Assembly (NCBI GenBank): GCA_035532075.1
Contig: DATKRV010000098.1
Location: 62,001 to 126,000 of the forward strand
From: CAIVND01 sp035532075
GTDB lineage: Bacteria; Actinomycetota; Acidimicrobiia; Acidimicrobiales; Bog-793
Reading direction: 5' to 3'
Length of the DNA: 64,000 bases
Shown here: piece by piece, positions 26,701 to 34,743 of the stretch
How the letters are laid out: the number at the start of each line of letters is the position of its first letter
Position numbering within the stretch: position 1 is the first letter of the stretch
Notes under the pieces: generated by a model
What the model was told of the DNA's origin: nothing
The model's database searches: none
Seen by the model: only the letters and a program-made list of their open reading frames with translations
Position numbers and translations under genes: made by a program

Positions 26701-27185
26701 TCTCCTTCCCCCGCCAGCGTGTCGAGCCTTACCTGTGCATCGCAGATTTCTTCCGGCCACTCGAGAGCAAGGAGATCGACTACGCAGGATTTACCGTCTC
26801 GACGATAGGTGCAAAGGCCTCGGAGGCAGCAGCGGGGATGTTCGCCGAAAACCGATACCGTGACTATGTCGCGCTGCACGGTCTGTCGGTCGAGATGACC
26901 GAGGCCCTCGCCGAACTCTGGCACCGGAGGATGCGCGAGGAGTGGGGATTCGCGAATGAGGATGGCCCGAACCTGATCGGTCTGTTCCGGCAGAGATACC
27001 GGGGCGGCAGGTACTCGTTTGGCTATCCAGCCTGTCCCGAACTCGAGGACAACGCGAAGGTCGTTGACCTGCTCGAAGCGGCGCGCATCGGTGTAACAAT
27101 CAGCGAAGGTTTCCAGCTCTTTCCGGAGCAGACGACGCTCGCGATCATCTGTCATCATCCGCGGGCGAAATACTTCGTCGCGTAG
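23718..27185 (+). CDS. metH: Cobalamin-dependent methionine synthase
   Basis: 1155 residues carrying all four MetH modules. Homocysteine-binding barrel (1 to about 310) with zinc cysteines in LGLNCATGP and GGCCGTTPEH; pterin-binding barrel (about 335-620; SIGERTNANGSLKF, GADGIQDMGEVI); cobalamin cap and binding domains with the base-off His motif DVHDIGKN near residue 730; and the reactivation domain (about 880-1155) ending with the AdoMet site RYSFGYPACPE. It transfers the methyl group of 5-methyl-THF to homocysteine. It is monocistronic in appearance; I see no cobalamin riboswitch in the 190 bases upstream. Confidence 0.97.
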   Translation: MSSYLDLVKERVVIFDGALGTNIQLLGLGPDDFGGPAYEGCNEILVATRPDLVSNLHRSFLEVGVDVIETNSFGTLSVVLAEYGIADRAYELALRSAELAREVADEFLTPERRRYVAGSIGPSTKAPSLGQVTFAELRDSYETQARGLLDGGVDLIVIETAFDLLGAKAAMIASRRAMSATGRQVPLQVQVTIELTGRMLPGTEIAAALCAIDAMRPDVLGLNCATGPEEMYEPLRYLSEHSRIPIATQPNAGLPSVVNGKMHYDLTPDQLADHLYNFVNELGISIIGGCCGTTPEHLAKVIERCQGLRPKRREPVHEPGAASLYSFTPFAQDLSFLSIGERTNANGSLKFRKAMLEGDFDTTTAMAKDQIKEGSHMIDVCVDYTGADGIQDMGEVISRLATQSSVPIVIDSTEAPVVRTALEWIGGRAVLNSVNLEDGDAEGTRLDQFLSLAREHGAAVICTCIDEEGQARTAAWKLRAAKAIADLAINRYGLEASDLFFDALALPLSTGLEESRRDGIETIEGIRSIKRELPGAYTVLGLSNVSFGLSPASRVALNSVFLHECVEAGLDAAIVHAARIVPLNRIESEIREICLDLIYDRRREGYDPLQALIAKFEGVSSATREREDTSDWTIERRLSQRIIDGDRNGLEDELEEALKSYAALEIVNNVLLEGMKVVGELFASGEMQLPFVLQSAETMKSAVAYLEPHMERSDDTGGRGRIVLATVKGDVHDIGKNLVDIIFTNNGYEVYNLGIKVGINEMLEKAHEVNADVIGMSGLLVKSTLIMRENLEELNRRGDHGIPVLLGGAALTRSYVERDLRGIYKGKVFYGKDAFEGLSTIQRLMEIKESGIDDPDFGTVPSGRVLPKRNSERLAEIDLATLPSRSPEVTLENPVFVPPFVGARVAKGLPLDDIVSYLNETALFRNQWGYRPVDGESDTEFKERVRAELRQRLDEAKSTDVLVPQVVWGYFPANSVSNDLIIYSDTDRSQELTRFSFPRQRVEPYLCIADFFRPLESKEIDYAGFTVSTIGAKASEAAAGMFAENRYRDYVALHGLSVEMTEALAELWHRRMREEWGFANEDGPNLIGLFRQRYRGGRYSFGYPACPELEDNAKVVDLLEAARIGVTISEGFQLFPEQTTLAIICHHPRAKYFVA

Positions 27186-27253
27186 CGCCCCGATCCTCAA
27201 ATTTGACGCCAAACTTCGCCAGAGCTGCGGAAGAAGCCGTTAGCGTCGTTGCC

Positions 27254-27970
27254 ATGGCAATCGACGTAACCGACGCAACATTTGAAACCGAAGTACTCGA
27301 GCGATCCGATGCCCAGGCGGTTGTCATCGACCTCTGGGCGCCCTGGTGTGGCCCATGCCGGAGCCTTGGGCCGATTCTCGAAAAGGTCATCGGCGAGACC
27401 GAGGACGTCATTTTGTGCAAGGTCAACGTCGACGAGAACCCGCAGATCTCCGAGGCCTTCCAGGTGCAGTCGATACCCGCCGTCTATGCCATCAAAGGCC
27501 GCGCCGTAGTCGACGGATTCATGGGCGCGATCGGCGAGGAAAAGATCCGCGAGTTCGCCAAACGACTCAATGCCCCCCCGAGCGAGGCAGATGCGCTCGT
27601 CGAATTGGGTGACGAGCCATCGTTGCGGCGCGCGCTTGAACTCGAACCCGATCATGTCGAGGGAGTGACCCGCCTTGCCACGCTGCTGATTGACTCAGGG
27701 AGTCCCGACGAGGCGCTGTTGCTCCTTGGAAGGGTTCCCGAGACACAAGACACCCGTCATCTGGCTGCCAGGGCGCGTCTCGCCGACTCCCACGAGATCG
27801 AGACGCTGTCGGACACGTCGGCGATCGACGCGCGTCTTGCCGAATTGCTCGAGACTGCGAAAGAGGACGAGGCGGCCCGTCAGGAGTACCTCGACCTGCT
27901 CGAGGCAATGGATGACCAGGACGAACGCAAGGTCCGCTTCCGAAAAGCACTCACCTCCCGCCTTTTCTGA
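27254..27970 (+). CDS. YbbN/CnoX-type thioredoxin-domain protein
   Basis: 238 residues. Residues 1 to about 105 are a thioredoxin fold with the redox motif APWCGPCRS and cis-Pro in QVQSIPAVYAI. The remaining 130 residues are helical, with TPR-like stretches (RALELEPDHVEGVTRLATLLIDSGSPDEALLLL and the C-terminal YLDLLEAM), as in CnoX/YbbN chaperone-redoxins. Unlike E. coli CnoX, the WCGPC active site is complete. The ATG at 27254 begins the conserved domain. Its stop overlaps the next start (TGATG), coupling it to the FolP-like gene. Confidence 0.88.
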   Translation: MAIDVTDATFETEVLERSDAQAVVIDLWAPWCGPCRSLGPILEKVIGETEDVILCKVNVDENPQISEAFQVQSIPAVYAIKGRAVVDGFMGAIGEEKIREFAKRLNAPPSEADALVELGDEPSLRRALELEPDHVEGVTRLATLLIDSGSPDEALLLLGRVPETQDTRHLAARARLADSHEIETLSDTSAIDARLAELLETAKEDEAARQEYLDLLEAMDDQDERKVRFRKALTSRLF

Positions 27971-28836
27971 TGGCACCCCCTCCCGTCGAGGAGCGCTCGC
28001 CCTGGGTGATCGATCTTGGGGCACGAAGCTACGACGTCTCGACCGAGGCACTCGTCATGGGTATCGTCAACCGCACGCCCGATTCGTTTTATGACCAGGG
28101 CGCGACGTTCGAACTCGAGAAATCTATCCGTCGCGCCGCACAGCTCGTCGAGGACGGAGCAGACATCATCGATGTCGGGGGTGTGCGTGCTGGCGTCGGG
28201 CCAGAGGTATCGCTCGACGAAGAGATCGATCGCGTCGTTCCCGTGATCGCGGCGATCACAGAACGCTTTGACGTCGCGGTCTCCGTCGACACGTGGCAGT
28301 CTGCGGTAGCCGATGCTGCGTTCTCGGTCGGTGCAGCGTGTGGCAATGACATCAGTGGGTTCGCAGACCCCGACTATCTCGACATCGCCGCAAAGCATGG
28401 AGCGAGCGTGGTTGCGACCCACATTCGCCTCCGTCCACGCGTCGACGACCCGAATCCGACCTATCCCAACAACGATGTCATCCATGCGTGTGAGGAGTTC
28501 CTCGAAGAACGACTCGCCCGCGCACTTGCGGCCGGACTGCGACCAAGCCAGGTGATCTTTGATGCGGGGCTCGACCTCGGAAAGACGACCCCGCAATCGC
28601 TCGAACTGCTCCGCGCGTCGCGCCGGCTCGTTGCGCTCGGCCAACCGCTCTTGCTCTCGGCCTCGAACAAGGGCTTTCTCGGCGAACTCCTCGATCTTGA
28701 GATTGACGAGCGACGCGACGCGACGCTCGGTGCGGTCTCCTTTGGGGTTTCAATGGGCTGTCGGGTGCTTCGCGTGCATGACGTCAAGGGCACAAAGCGG
28801 GTCGTCCGCACACTTTCGGCAATATTTCAATCATGA
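27970..28836 (+). CDS. Dihydropteroate synthase-like protein, FolP2 type
   Basis: A 288-residue pterin-binding barrel resembling mycobacterial FolP2 rather than true FolP. It has MGIVNRTPDSFYDQG where DHPS normally has NVTPDSF, VGGVRAGVG in place of the GGxSTRPG catalytic loop, SVDTW, and LSASNKGFLG where DHPS has the SRK pterin/pABA site. Loss of these residues suggests it is not an active dihydropteroate synthase; it may bind another pterin or have a new role. Overlaps both neighbours (TGATG with the thioredoxin, ATGA with holA). Confidence 0.85.
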   Translation: MAPPPVEERSPWVIDLGARSYDVSTEALVMGIVNRTPDSFYDQGATFELEKSIRRAAQLVEDGADIIDVGGVRAGVGPEVSLDEEIDRVVPVIAAITERFDVAVSVDTWQSAVADAAFSVGAACGNDISGFADPDYLDIAAKHGASVVATHIRLRPRVDDPNPTYPNNDVIHACEEFLEERLARALAAGLRPSQVIFDAGLDLGKTTPQSLELLRASRRLVALGQPLLLSASNKGFLGELLDLEIDERRDATLGAVSFGVSMGCRVLRVHDVKGTKRVVRTLSAIFQS

Positions 28837-29903
28837 ATACCGTCGAACGAGACGAGAGCACCCTCCCCTCGCGCGCCTATCTCGTAACCGGTGAAGATCC
28901 GGGACTCGTGAGTCAGGAGCTCTCCGCACTCTTGAACGAACTCACCGGCCTCAACCTCTTCGTCGGCGCGATCGTCGAGGAATACTCCCAGGCAACCAAG
29001 GAAGAGCCTGTCCCGATCGGATCGATCCTCGATGCCTGTAGAACGCCACCGTTTCTCACTGAACGTCGCCTGATTATCGTGCGCGACGGAGCGAATCTCG
29101 ACGCGCAGCAGACGAAAGAGGTCATCGCGTACCTCAAGGATCCACTCGATACGACCGTGCTGGTCTTCGTCGTCGGTGGGAGATCAGCCTCGGCGACGCT
29201 CCGCAAGGCATTCGAGAGCGCGGGACGCGTTATCGATGCCCAACCAGGCACCAACGCCAAATCACGCGACCAGTGGTTTGTTGAACATCTTGCGAAGGCA
29301 CCGGTGCGCCTTGACGGCGCGGCCACCGAACTGCTCAAGAGTCACCTCGGCGAGGACATCGCGCGACTCGAGGGGATCCTCGGTGCTCTCAGCGCGACCT
29401 ATGGTCCAGGCTCGACGATCAAACTCGATGAACTTGAGCCCTTTCTCGGTAGTGAGGGATCGGTCGCTCCGTGGGATCTGACCGACGCAATCGATTCTGG
29501 AGACACCAGCAAAGCACTCCACACCCTCTCGCGCATGCTCGATGCGAAAGAGCGTCACCCGCTCCAGATCATGGCAACTCTTCATCGACACATCGGAGCG
29601 ATGCTCCGGCTCGACGGTGAGGACACATTTGGCGCTGCCGAAGCGGCCAGTGCGACAGGAATGAATGCGTATCCAGCCGGCAAGGCTCTCCAGCAGTCAC
29701 GAAGACTCGGTCACGAAGGAGTGACCAAAGCACTCACCCTCCTCGCCAATGCGGATCTCGACCTGCGAGGACGCGTTGGCTGGCCCGATGAACTCGTCAT
29801 GGAGGTGCTCGTCGCAAGACTTTCCCAGCTGTCACGACAGAGCAAGGGCACGAGGAGCGCAACCGGATCTTCGCGACATTTCGCATCGCAGCGCCGAGGG
29901 TAG
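28833..29903 (+). CDS. holA: DNA polymerase III subunit delta
   Basis: 356 residues with the clamp-loader delta architecture: an N-terminal AAA-like region (YLVTGEDPGLVSQELSALL, SILDACRTPPFLTERRLIIVRDG, VLVFVVGG), then LLKSHLGEDIARLEGILGAL, VAPWDLTDAIDSGDTSKALHTLSRML and the C-terminal collar domain LQIMATLHRHIGAMLRL. It opens the beta clamp for replication. The ATG overlaps the FolP2-like stop (ATGA). The last 30 residues are basic and Ser-rich. Confidence 0.9.
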   Translation: MNTVERDESTLPSRAYLVTGEDPGLVSQELSALLNELTGLNLFVGAIVEEYSQATKEEPVPIGSILDACRTPPFLTERRLIIVRDGANLDAQQTKEVIAYLKDPLDTTVLVFVVGGRSASATLRKAFESAGRVIDAQPGTNAKSRDQWFVEHLAKAPVRLDGAATELLKSHLGEDIARLEGILGALSATYGPGSTIKLDELEPFLGSEGSVAPWDLTDAIDSGDTSKALHTLSRMLDAKERHPLQIMATLHRHIGAMLRLDGEDTFGAAEAASATGMNAYPAGKALQQSRRLGHEGVTKALTLLANADLDLRGRVGWPDELVMEVLVARLSQLSRQSKGTRSATGSSRHFASQRRG

Positions 29904-29912
29904 TGGGCATCA

Positions 29913-30761
29913 ATGGCCGCGATCCGACAGGAAGAGCATCCACTCGGCGGCGAATTGCTTGCAATTGCCACCAAGATCGCTCACGCCGGCGGAAGGCATG
30001 CCCTCGAGCGCGTCCAGCAAGAGGGTGCAAGACAGTCGCTGCGGACGAATGCGACCGCGAAAAGCTCCGCGACCGACCTCGTCAGCGCCGCCGACCGCGA
30101 GACCGAACAGATCATCGTCTCTCGACTCGCCGATGCGCGGCCCAAAGACGGCATTCTCGGCGAGGAGGGATCGAAACGCCCCTCCTCGAGCGGGATCGAC
30201 TGGATCATCGATCCGATCGATGGAACCACCAACTTCCTCTACGGCCACGGCTCCTTTGCGATCTCGCTCGGCGCGTACGAGGGTGACAGAGGTATCGCCG
30301 GTGTGGTCTTTGACCCAGTCCGTGACGAGACCTTCTCAGCGATTCGCGGTGGCGGGGCGACGCGCAACGGACAGGCACTGCATGCGCCTTTCGATGCGCC
30401 ACCACTCGAAGAATCTCTCCTTGGAACGGGATTTCACTATCTCGCCTCAAGACGTCTCCTCCAGGCGCGTCTTCTGGTCGGCGTGCTCCCTGCTGTGCGT
30501 GACATAAGGCGCCAGGGTGCCGCGTCGCTCGACATCTGCTCGGTCGTCTGCCAGCGCCTCGACGCCTACTACGAGGCAGAGCTCCAGCCCTGGGACGTCG
30601 CCGCCGGTCTCATCATTGCCTCCGAGGCCGGATACTCGCACGAATACCTTGATCTTGGTGGTGAACTCGATCGAACCCTGCTGCTCGCCCATCCTGATCT
30701 CATCATCCCGGTCCGCGCTCTTTTGCGAAAAGCCGCCTCCTCGATCGATGCCAATGCATAG
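29913..30761 (+). CDS. Inositol monophosphatase family protein
   Basis: 282 residues with both metal-binding IMPase motifs: ILGEEGSK and WIIDPIDGTTNFLYGHGSFAISLGAYE, plus VFDPVRDETFSAIRGGGATRNG and the C-terminal QPWDVAAGLIIASEAGY. A Mg-dependent phosphatase of inositol-1-phosphate or a related sugar phosphate; SuhB-like or histidinol-phosphate phosphatase activity is equally possible on motifs alone. It starts nine bases after holA. The N-terminus is longer than average by about 20 residues. Confidence 0.9.
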   Translation: MAAIRQEEHPLGGELLAIATKIAHAGGRHALERVQQEGARQSLRTNATAKSSATDLVSAADRETEQIIVSRLADARPKDGILGEEGSKRPSSSGIDWIIDPIDGTTNFLYGHGSFAISLGAYEGDRGIAGVVFDPVRDETFSAIRGGGATRNGQALHAPFDAPPLEESLLGTGFHYLASRRLLQARLLVGVLPAVRDIRRQGAASLDICSVVCQRLDAYYEAELQPWDVAAGLIIASEAGYSHEYLDLGGELDRTLLLAHPDLIIPVRALLRKAASSIDANA

Positions 30762-30832
30762 AGGTAGCGCCTATATTTGGCCAACGGGCCACGAGATGGA
30801 TTGGTCGCACCCGCTACCACGAAGGAGCTTTC

Positions 30833-31324
30833 ATGGAATTCGATGTACTTGTTGAGATCCCGAGGGGTCAACGCAATAAATACGAGGTCGATCATGAGAG
30901 CGGTCGCATACGACTCGACCGCATGCTGTTCACCTCGACGACCTATCCGACCGACTATGGCTACATCGAAAACACGCTCGGCGAGGACGGTGACCCGCTC
31001 GACGCGCTCGTCATCCTTGAGGAGCCGACGTTTCCTGGATGCCTGATCCTCGCGCGACCGGTCGCCGTCTTCCAGATGACCGACGAGAAGGGTCCAGACG
31101 CAAAGGTGATCTGCGTCCCCGCCGAAGATCCACGCTATGAGCACCTGCAGGATCTCAATGACATTCCGAGTCTCCAACGGAGCATGATCCAGCATTTCTT
31201 TGAGGTCTACAAGGCCCTTGAACCAGGCAAACTGGTCAAAGAGGTGCGATGGGAGGATCGGGGAGCCGCCGAGCGCGAGATCACCGCGGCATTTGAGCGC
31301 GAGAAGCACAATACCGGGCACTAA
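30833..31324 (+). CDS. ppa: Inorganic pyrophosphatase (family I)
   Basis: 163 residues. Hydrolyses pyrophosphate in the cytoplasm. The active-site signature YGYIENTLGEDGDPLDALVI holds the three metal-binding aspartates; other landmarks are FDVLVEIPRGQRNKYE, RLDRMLFTSTTYPTDYG and KVICVPAEDPRY. GAAGGAGC precedes the ATG. The gene closes the long plus-strand block; after it a 150-base convergent gap leads to the accessory island. Confidence 0.96.
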   Translation: MEFDVLVEIPRGQRNKYEVDHESGRIRLDRMLFTSTTYPTDYGYIENTLGEDGDPLDALVILEEPTFPGCLILARPVAVFQMTDEKGPDAKVICVPAEDPRYEHLQDLNDIPSLQRSMIQHFFEVYKALEPGKLVKEVRWEDRGAAEREITAAFEREKHNTGH

Positions 31325-31474
31325 CCACCGCGACAATGATCAGACGAGCCACCTCGAAACGGGGTGAACTCGTTGCACAGGACTGGTGCGCGATCTTCGA
31401 CCAACCGGACGGGATAATTTCAGCGGAACACGTCAGGACCGCGGCGGCCCCGCCCCTGGCCTTGCGTGATAGGG

Positions 31475-31666
31475 CTAGTCAACGAGTCTGATGACAGACT
31501 CCGGGCAGCGGCGTGCGGCATCTTCAATGGCGGGCCGAAATCTTTCGTCTGGGTCTGCAACGAGCTGCACCACGTATCCGTCATCATCCAACGCAAAGAT
31601 CTCTGGAGCTGCATCTGTACACTGCCCGTGACCTGAGCACACTTCGAGGTCGAGAACAATTTTCAC
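31475..31666 (-). CDS. Small single-cluster ferredoxin with CxxHxxC motif
   Basis: 63 residues from the GTG at 31666, which has GGAGGGGG upstream; a 13-residue longer start is possible. The protein reads VKIVLDLEVCSGHGQC, with Cys10, His13, Cys16 and Cys54 (in RRCPES). His replaces the second Cys of a normal [4Fe-4S] ferredoxin, a pattern known in actinobacterial P450-partner ferredoxins that usually hold a [3Fe-4S] cluster. At the edge of a cluster with a Rieske oxygenase and no P450, it may deliver electrons to that oxygenase. This pairing is inference. Confidence 0.85.
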   Translation of the reverse strand: MKIVLDLEVCSGHGQCTDAAPEIFALDDDGYVVQLVADPDERFRPAIEDAARRCPESVIRLVD

Positions 31667-31990
31667 CGAGAACCGCCCCCCTCCGAATCGCCGTAAATAC
31701 CTCACATATCAATTCCCCTACATGCGGAAAATCCCACCACCGCGCTCCCATCGTAACGTTGCACCCGGAGATACTCCGAGATTCGCGTCACGGACCTGGA
31801 CGGCGCGATACAGGCTGAACGCGTCTGGCCCATTACCATCAAGTCCAAATCTTCCATCTCACGGTTTCGACCCATTTGCCGGTTGGTTCCTCAATCGGAC
31901 GAGGAGACCAGCGAGGAGAGTCTCGAGAGGTATGGCGCTGCTCCAAGGGCAGATTTAAGCTGATGTAAAGCTCGAATCGCGAGGTATGCC
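31667..31990. other. Intergenic region between divergent ferredoxin and aldo/keto reductase genes
   Basis: 324 bases with no convincing ORF. It should contain both divergent promoters. A short inverted repeat CGGAG-ATA-CTCCG lies in it (about 31768-31780) and could be an operator half-site pair. A GAGGT ribosome-binding site ends it just before the GTG of the aldo/keto reductase. No repeats or RNA genes recognised. Confidence 0.5.
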
Positions 31991-33097
31991 GTGGAATACC
32001 GACCACTTGGGAGATCAGGTCTGACCGTGTCAGCGGTTGGATTTGGCTGTGGCAGCACGGGAGGGCTGTTCGTCCGCGGCACCTTCGAAGAACAGATCGC
32101 CGCGCTCGAATGCGCCATCAGGAGCGGTGTGACGTACGTTGACACCGCCGCTCAATACGGAGATGGAACCTCTGAACAAAACCTTGGGCGCGTCATTCGC
32201 GAACTCGGTATCTCTCCCATCATCGGAACAAAACTGCACATTCGACCAGACGAGGTCGGGCGCGCAAAGAAGATTCTGCAACAAAGAATTGAAAAAAGTC
32301 TCAAGCGCCTCGGAATGAGTCGGGTTGATGTCTGCACGCTCCACACAAGAGTCGGATCCGGATTCGATGAGCTTCGCGCGACCGATGTCGTAGAGGTGAT
32401 TGCACCGGCATTGCGCGACCTTGCCGACGAAGGCCTCGCGAGTGCAATTGGTTTCACCGGGCTCGGTGAGACCCAGGCACTTCTTGAAGTTGCTGCGAGT
32501 GGTGCCTTTGACTCGTTCCAGTGCTACTACAACCTCTTGAATCAGAGCGCCGACATTCCCGGGAGCGCCGACGGAAAATCGCAGGACTTCGAGGGACTCC
32601 TCAATCTCGCAGGTGACCAGGGCATCGGTGCAATCGGCATCCGCATCCTCGCAGGAGGAGCGCTCACGGGTGACAACTCTCGACACCAGACGGCTGGACC
32701 GGTTGGGCGACCCATGGCCAAGGGAGAGGAGTACGAAGATGACATGGCTCGCGCGCGTCTCTACGGAGAGGTTGTCTCGCGATTCGAGGTTGCAAGCTTG
32801 CCCGAATTGGCATATCGCTTCGCACTTTCCAATCAAAAGCTGTCGTGCATCCTCGGCGGATTCTCGGACACCAAACAGGTGCAGCAGATGCTCGATTTCG
32901 TCGCAAAGGGCCCACTTCCCGATCATGTGCTCGCGGAACTAAAGACCTTCAAGCCAAAAGGAATCCGGGCAATTGGACGTCGAACCGCCCGCTTGCCCAC
33001 GCCCAAAGGCGCCAGGCCGCGCTGCCAAGACCTCCGGCGGATTCTCCTCGTCAGTAGATACGATCCAACAGCGAGATCTCGGCCTTGCCTGATCTGA
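31991..33097 (+). CDS. Aldo/keto reductase
   Basis: 368 residues from a GTG with GAGGT upstream. The first 320 residues match the AKR (beta/alpha)8 barrel: YRPLGRSGLTVSAVGFGCGSTGG, catalytic Asp and Tyr in YVDTAAQYGDG, Lys in IIGTKLH, His in VCTLHTRVGSG, and the NADPH-side ILAGGAL and ALSNQKLSCILGG. It probably reduces a carbonyl in the catabolic route of this island. The C-terminal 45 residues are basic, look unlike the family, and run 47 bases into the end of the convergent Rieske gene, so the original stop may have been lost. Confidence 0.87.
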   Translation: MEYRPLGRSGLTVSAVGFGCGSTGGLFVRGTFEEQIAALECAIRSGVTYVDTAAQYGDGTSEQNLGRVIRELGISPIIGTKLHIRPDEVGRAKKILQQRIEKSLKRLGMSRVDVCTLHTRVGSGFDELRATDVVEVIAPALRDLADEGLASAIGFTGLGETQALLEVAASGAFDSFQCYYNLLNQSADIPGSADGKSQDFEGLLNLAGDQGIGAIGIRILAGGALTGDNSRHQTAGPVGRPMAKGEEYEDDMARARLYGEVVSRFEVASLPELAYRFALSNQKLSCILGGFSDTKQVQQMLDFVAKGPLPDHVLAELKTFKPKGIRAIGRRTARLPTPKGARPRCQDLRRILLVSRYDPTARSRPCLI

Positions 33098-34418
33098 GCA
33101 GTTCGAGATATTCAAGCTGCATCTTGATGCGCTCGTCGAGAATCGGGCTGAGAAGGTTCTGGCCCATTCGCATCTGCTTCTCGATGACCTCAGGATCAAG
33201 TGCGACGTCTGTGCGTTTTCCGGTGTCGCCGGTAAAGCCGCCCCTTCCCGCGCTTCTCACCGATGTCGGCGTAAGCGGTGGAGACATTGAATCGATGGGA
33301 ATATTGACCTGTGCATCCGGGTCGCCCTCGCGGAACACCCCGAGGGGATCCTCACCGTTTTCAACACGCGAGATCATCTCATCGAGCACTTTGCGATAGA
33401 TCATGATCCCTCGATCCGATGCACCAAGGTGTTCGACCGTGCGATCCGCAATTCGGCCCTGGGTTATCCAGGCCATCATGTCCTGTTGGAGAACGAAGTC
33501 TGTGTAGATATCGCCATTCTCCTTGAATATCGGATAGTCATATACCGGAACTACCTCTTGGTCTGGGGCCTCGACGCCGGGAAAGCTAACAACGGTGTAG
33601 AGATAGTGGAGCGTGGTCTCGTCATCGATGGGAACGCGGATCTGGAAGTCATTACTTACCTTCAACATGTTCGGGAAGATGACCGGGTGCCCGATTTTCC
33701 AGTCGTTGTCCTCCTCGGATCCCCCTTTGTAATACCGGCGCTTGACGATTCCATAGTCAAAGATGTCAAAACCTATTTTCGCGTGTCGCGCCTGGGGGAA
33801 TGCTCCATCCGCGGCCTGTGACCTTCCGTTGCGAAGGTAATAGGTGAACCAGGAATGCAGCCATTCGCTGTGGGTGGGATCAAGCGAGTTCTCCATCGCC
33901 TGGAGCCAGTTGATGGGCAGCATCGTCCGACCAATCTCGCGAATCGAATTCGGCTGAACGAAATAGTCATGTCGCGGCAGTATCGGCGGCTCACCGGGGC
34001 CCATATAGGCCCAAATCAGACCGCCCATCTCCTTGACGGGATAGGCGATGGTCTTCACACGATCTTTGAATCGAGAGTACGTGGATTCGGCCGGCTGTTC
34101 GAGGCAGTTCCCTTCAGCGTCAAATAGCCAGCCATGATACGGACACCGAATACCGGTACTCTCGGGTACGCCATAGGCGAGCGAGCAGCGTCGGTGAGGA
34201 CACAGCTCCGCGACAAGACCAAGTTGACCCGAAGTGTCGCGAAACAATGCAAGATCCTCACCAAGCAACCGCACCTTGAGTGTCGCTCGCTCCTTGAGCT
34301 GCGCAGCACCAGCAAATGGCTGCCAGTACCGCCGAAAGAGTTCTCCCGCAGGTGTGCCTGGGCCAACTCGCGTCAGACGATCGTTCATCTCTTTGGTGAG
34401 CACGTATTCCCCTTCCAT
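33051..34418 (-). CDS. Rieske [2Fe-2S] ring-hydroxylating oxygenase, large subunit
   Basis: 455 residues. The N-terminal Rieske domain binds a [2Fe-2S] cluster through Cys73 and His75 (CPHRRC) and Cys92 and His95 (CPYHGW). The catalytic domain has the mononuclear iron motif NSLDPTHSEWLH with His183 and His188 and the bridging Asp180; a later Asp (in GASDRGI or IADRT) should be the third ligand. Sequence style and single-subunit length suit the phthalate 4,5-dioxygenase/vanillate O-demethylase group, which needs no small subunit. No reductase gene is nearby. Substrate unknown, probably an aromatic or heteroaromatic acid. Confidence 0.92.
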   Translation of the reverse strand: MEGEYVLTKEMNDRLTRVGPGTPAGELFRRYWQPFAGAAQLKERATLKVRLLGEDLALFRDTSGQLGLVAELCPHRRCSLAYGVPESTGIRCPYHGWLFDAEGNCLEQPAESTYSRFKDRVKTIAYPVKEMGGLIWAYMGPGEPPILPRHDYFVQPNSIREIGRTMLPINWLQAMENSLDPTHSEWLHSWFTYYLRNGRSQAADGAFPQARHAKIGFDIFDYGIVKRRYYKGGSEEDNDWKIGHPVIFPNMLKVSNDFQIRVPIDDETTLHYLYTVVSFPGVEAPDQEVVPVYDYPIFKENGDIYTDFVLQQDMMAWITQGRIADRTVEHLGASDRGIMIYRKVLDEMISRVENGEDPLGVFREGDPDAQVNIPIDSMSPPLTPTSVRSAGRGGFTGDTGKRTDVALDPEVIEKQMRMGQNLLSPILDERIKMQLEYLELLRSGKAEISLLDRIY

Positions 34419-34743
34419 CGCGTTGCCTCGTAGTAACCAAAAACCGCTTCACCACTGGACAATCGCGAAAAACCCAACCTCGCTTAGGCCGACTTTGAGT
34501 CTATCAATAGCACATCCTGAATCGCCGCACCCCGAGTCGCTGGTCATGAGCGCTTTGGATCGAGTCAGGCACCATGTTGCATTTCTACGACCTCTTCTCC
34601 AGCACCATCAATCCACAAGGACCCGATTGGAATCGATGTGCCTTCTTTAGGGCCCAATGGCGCGATGTCGTTTACCTCTTGTGTTCTCTCGACTGTCTCT
34701 CCGAATTAACTCTTCCTATCCACCCAGTGACGGTGAGCGCCAC
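34419..34743. other. Intergenic region upstream of the Rieske oxygenase gene
   Basis: 325 bases without a convincing gene. More A/T-rich than the core genome around it. It carries one copy of TGCATTTC (34578-34585), an octamer also found in the tctC and tctAB/amidohydrolase intergenic regions of this island. Probably holds the promoter for the Rieske oxygenase gene and the end of the zinc-ribbon transcript. Confidence 0.5.
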
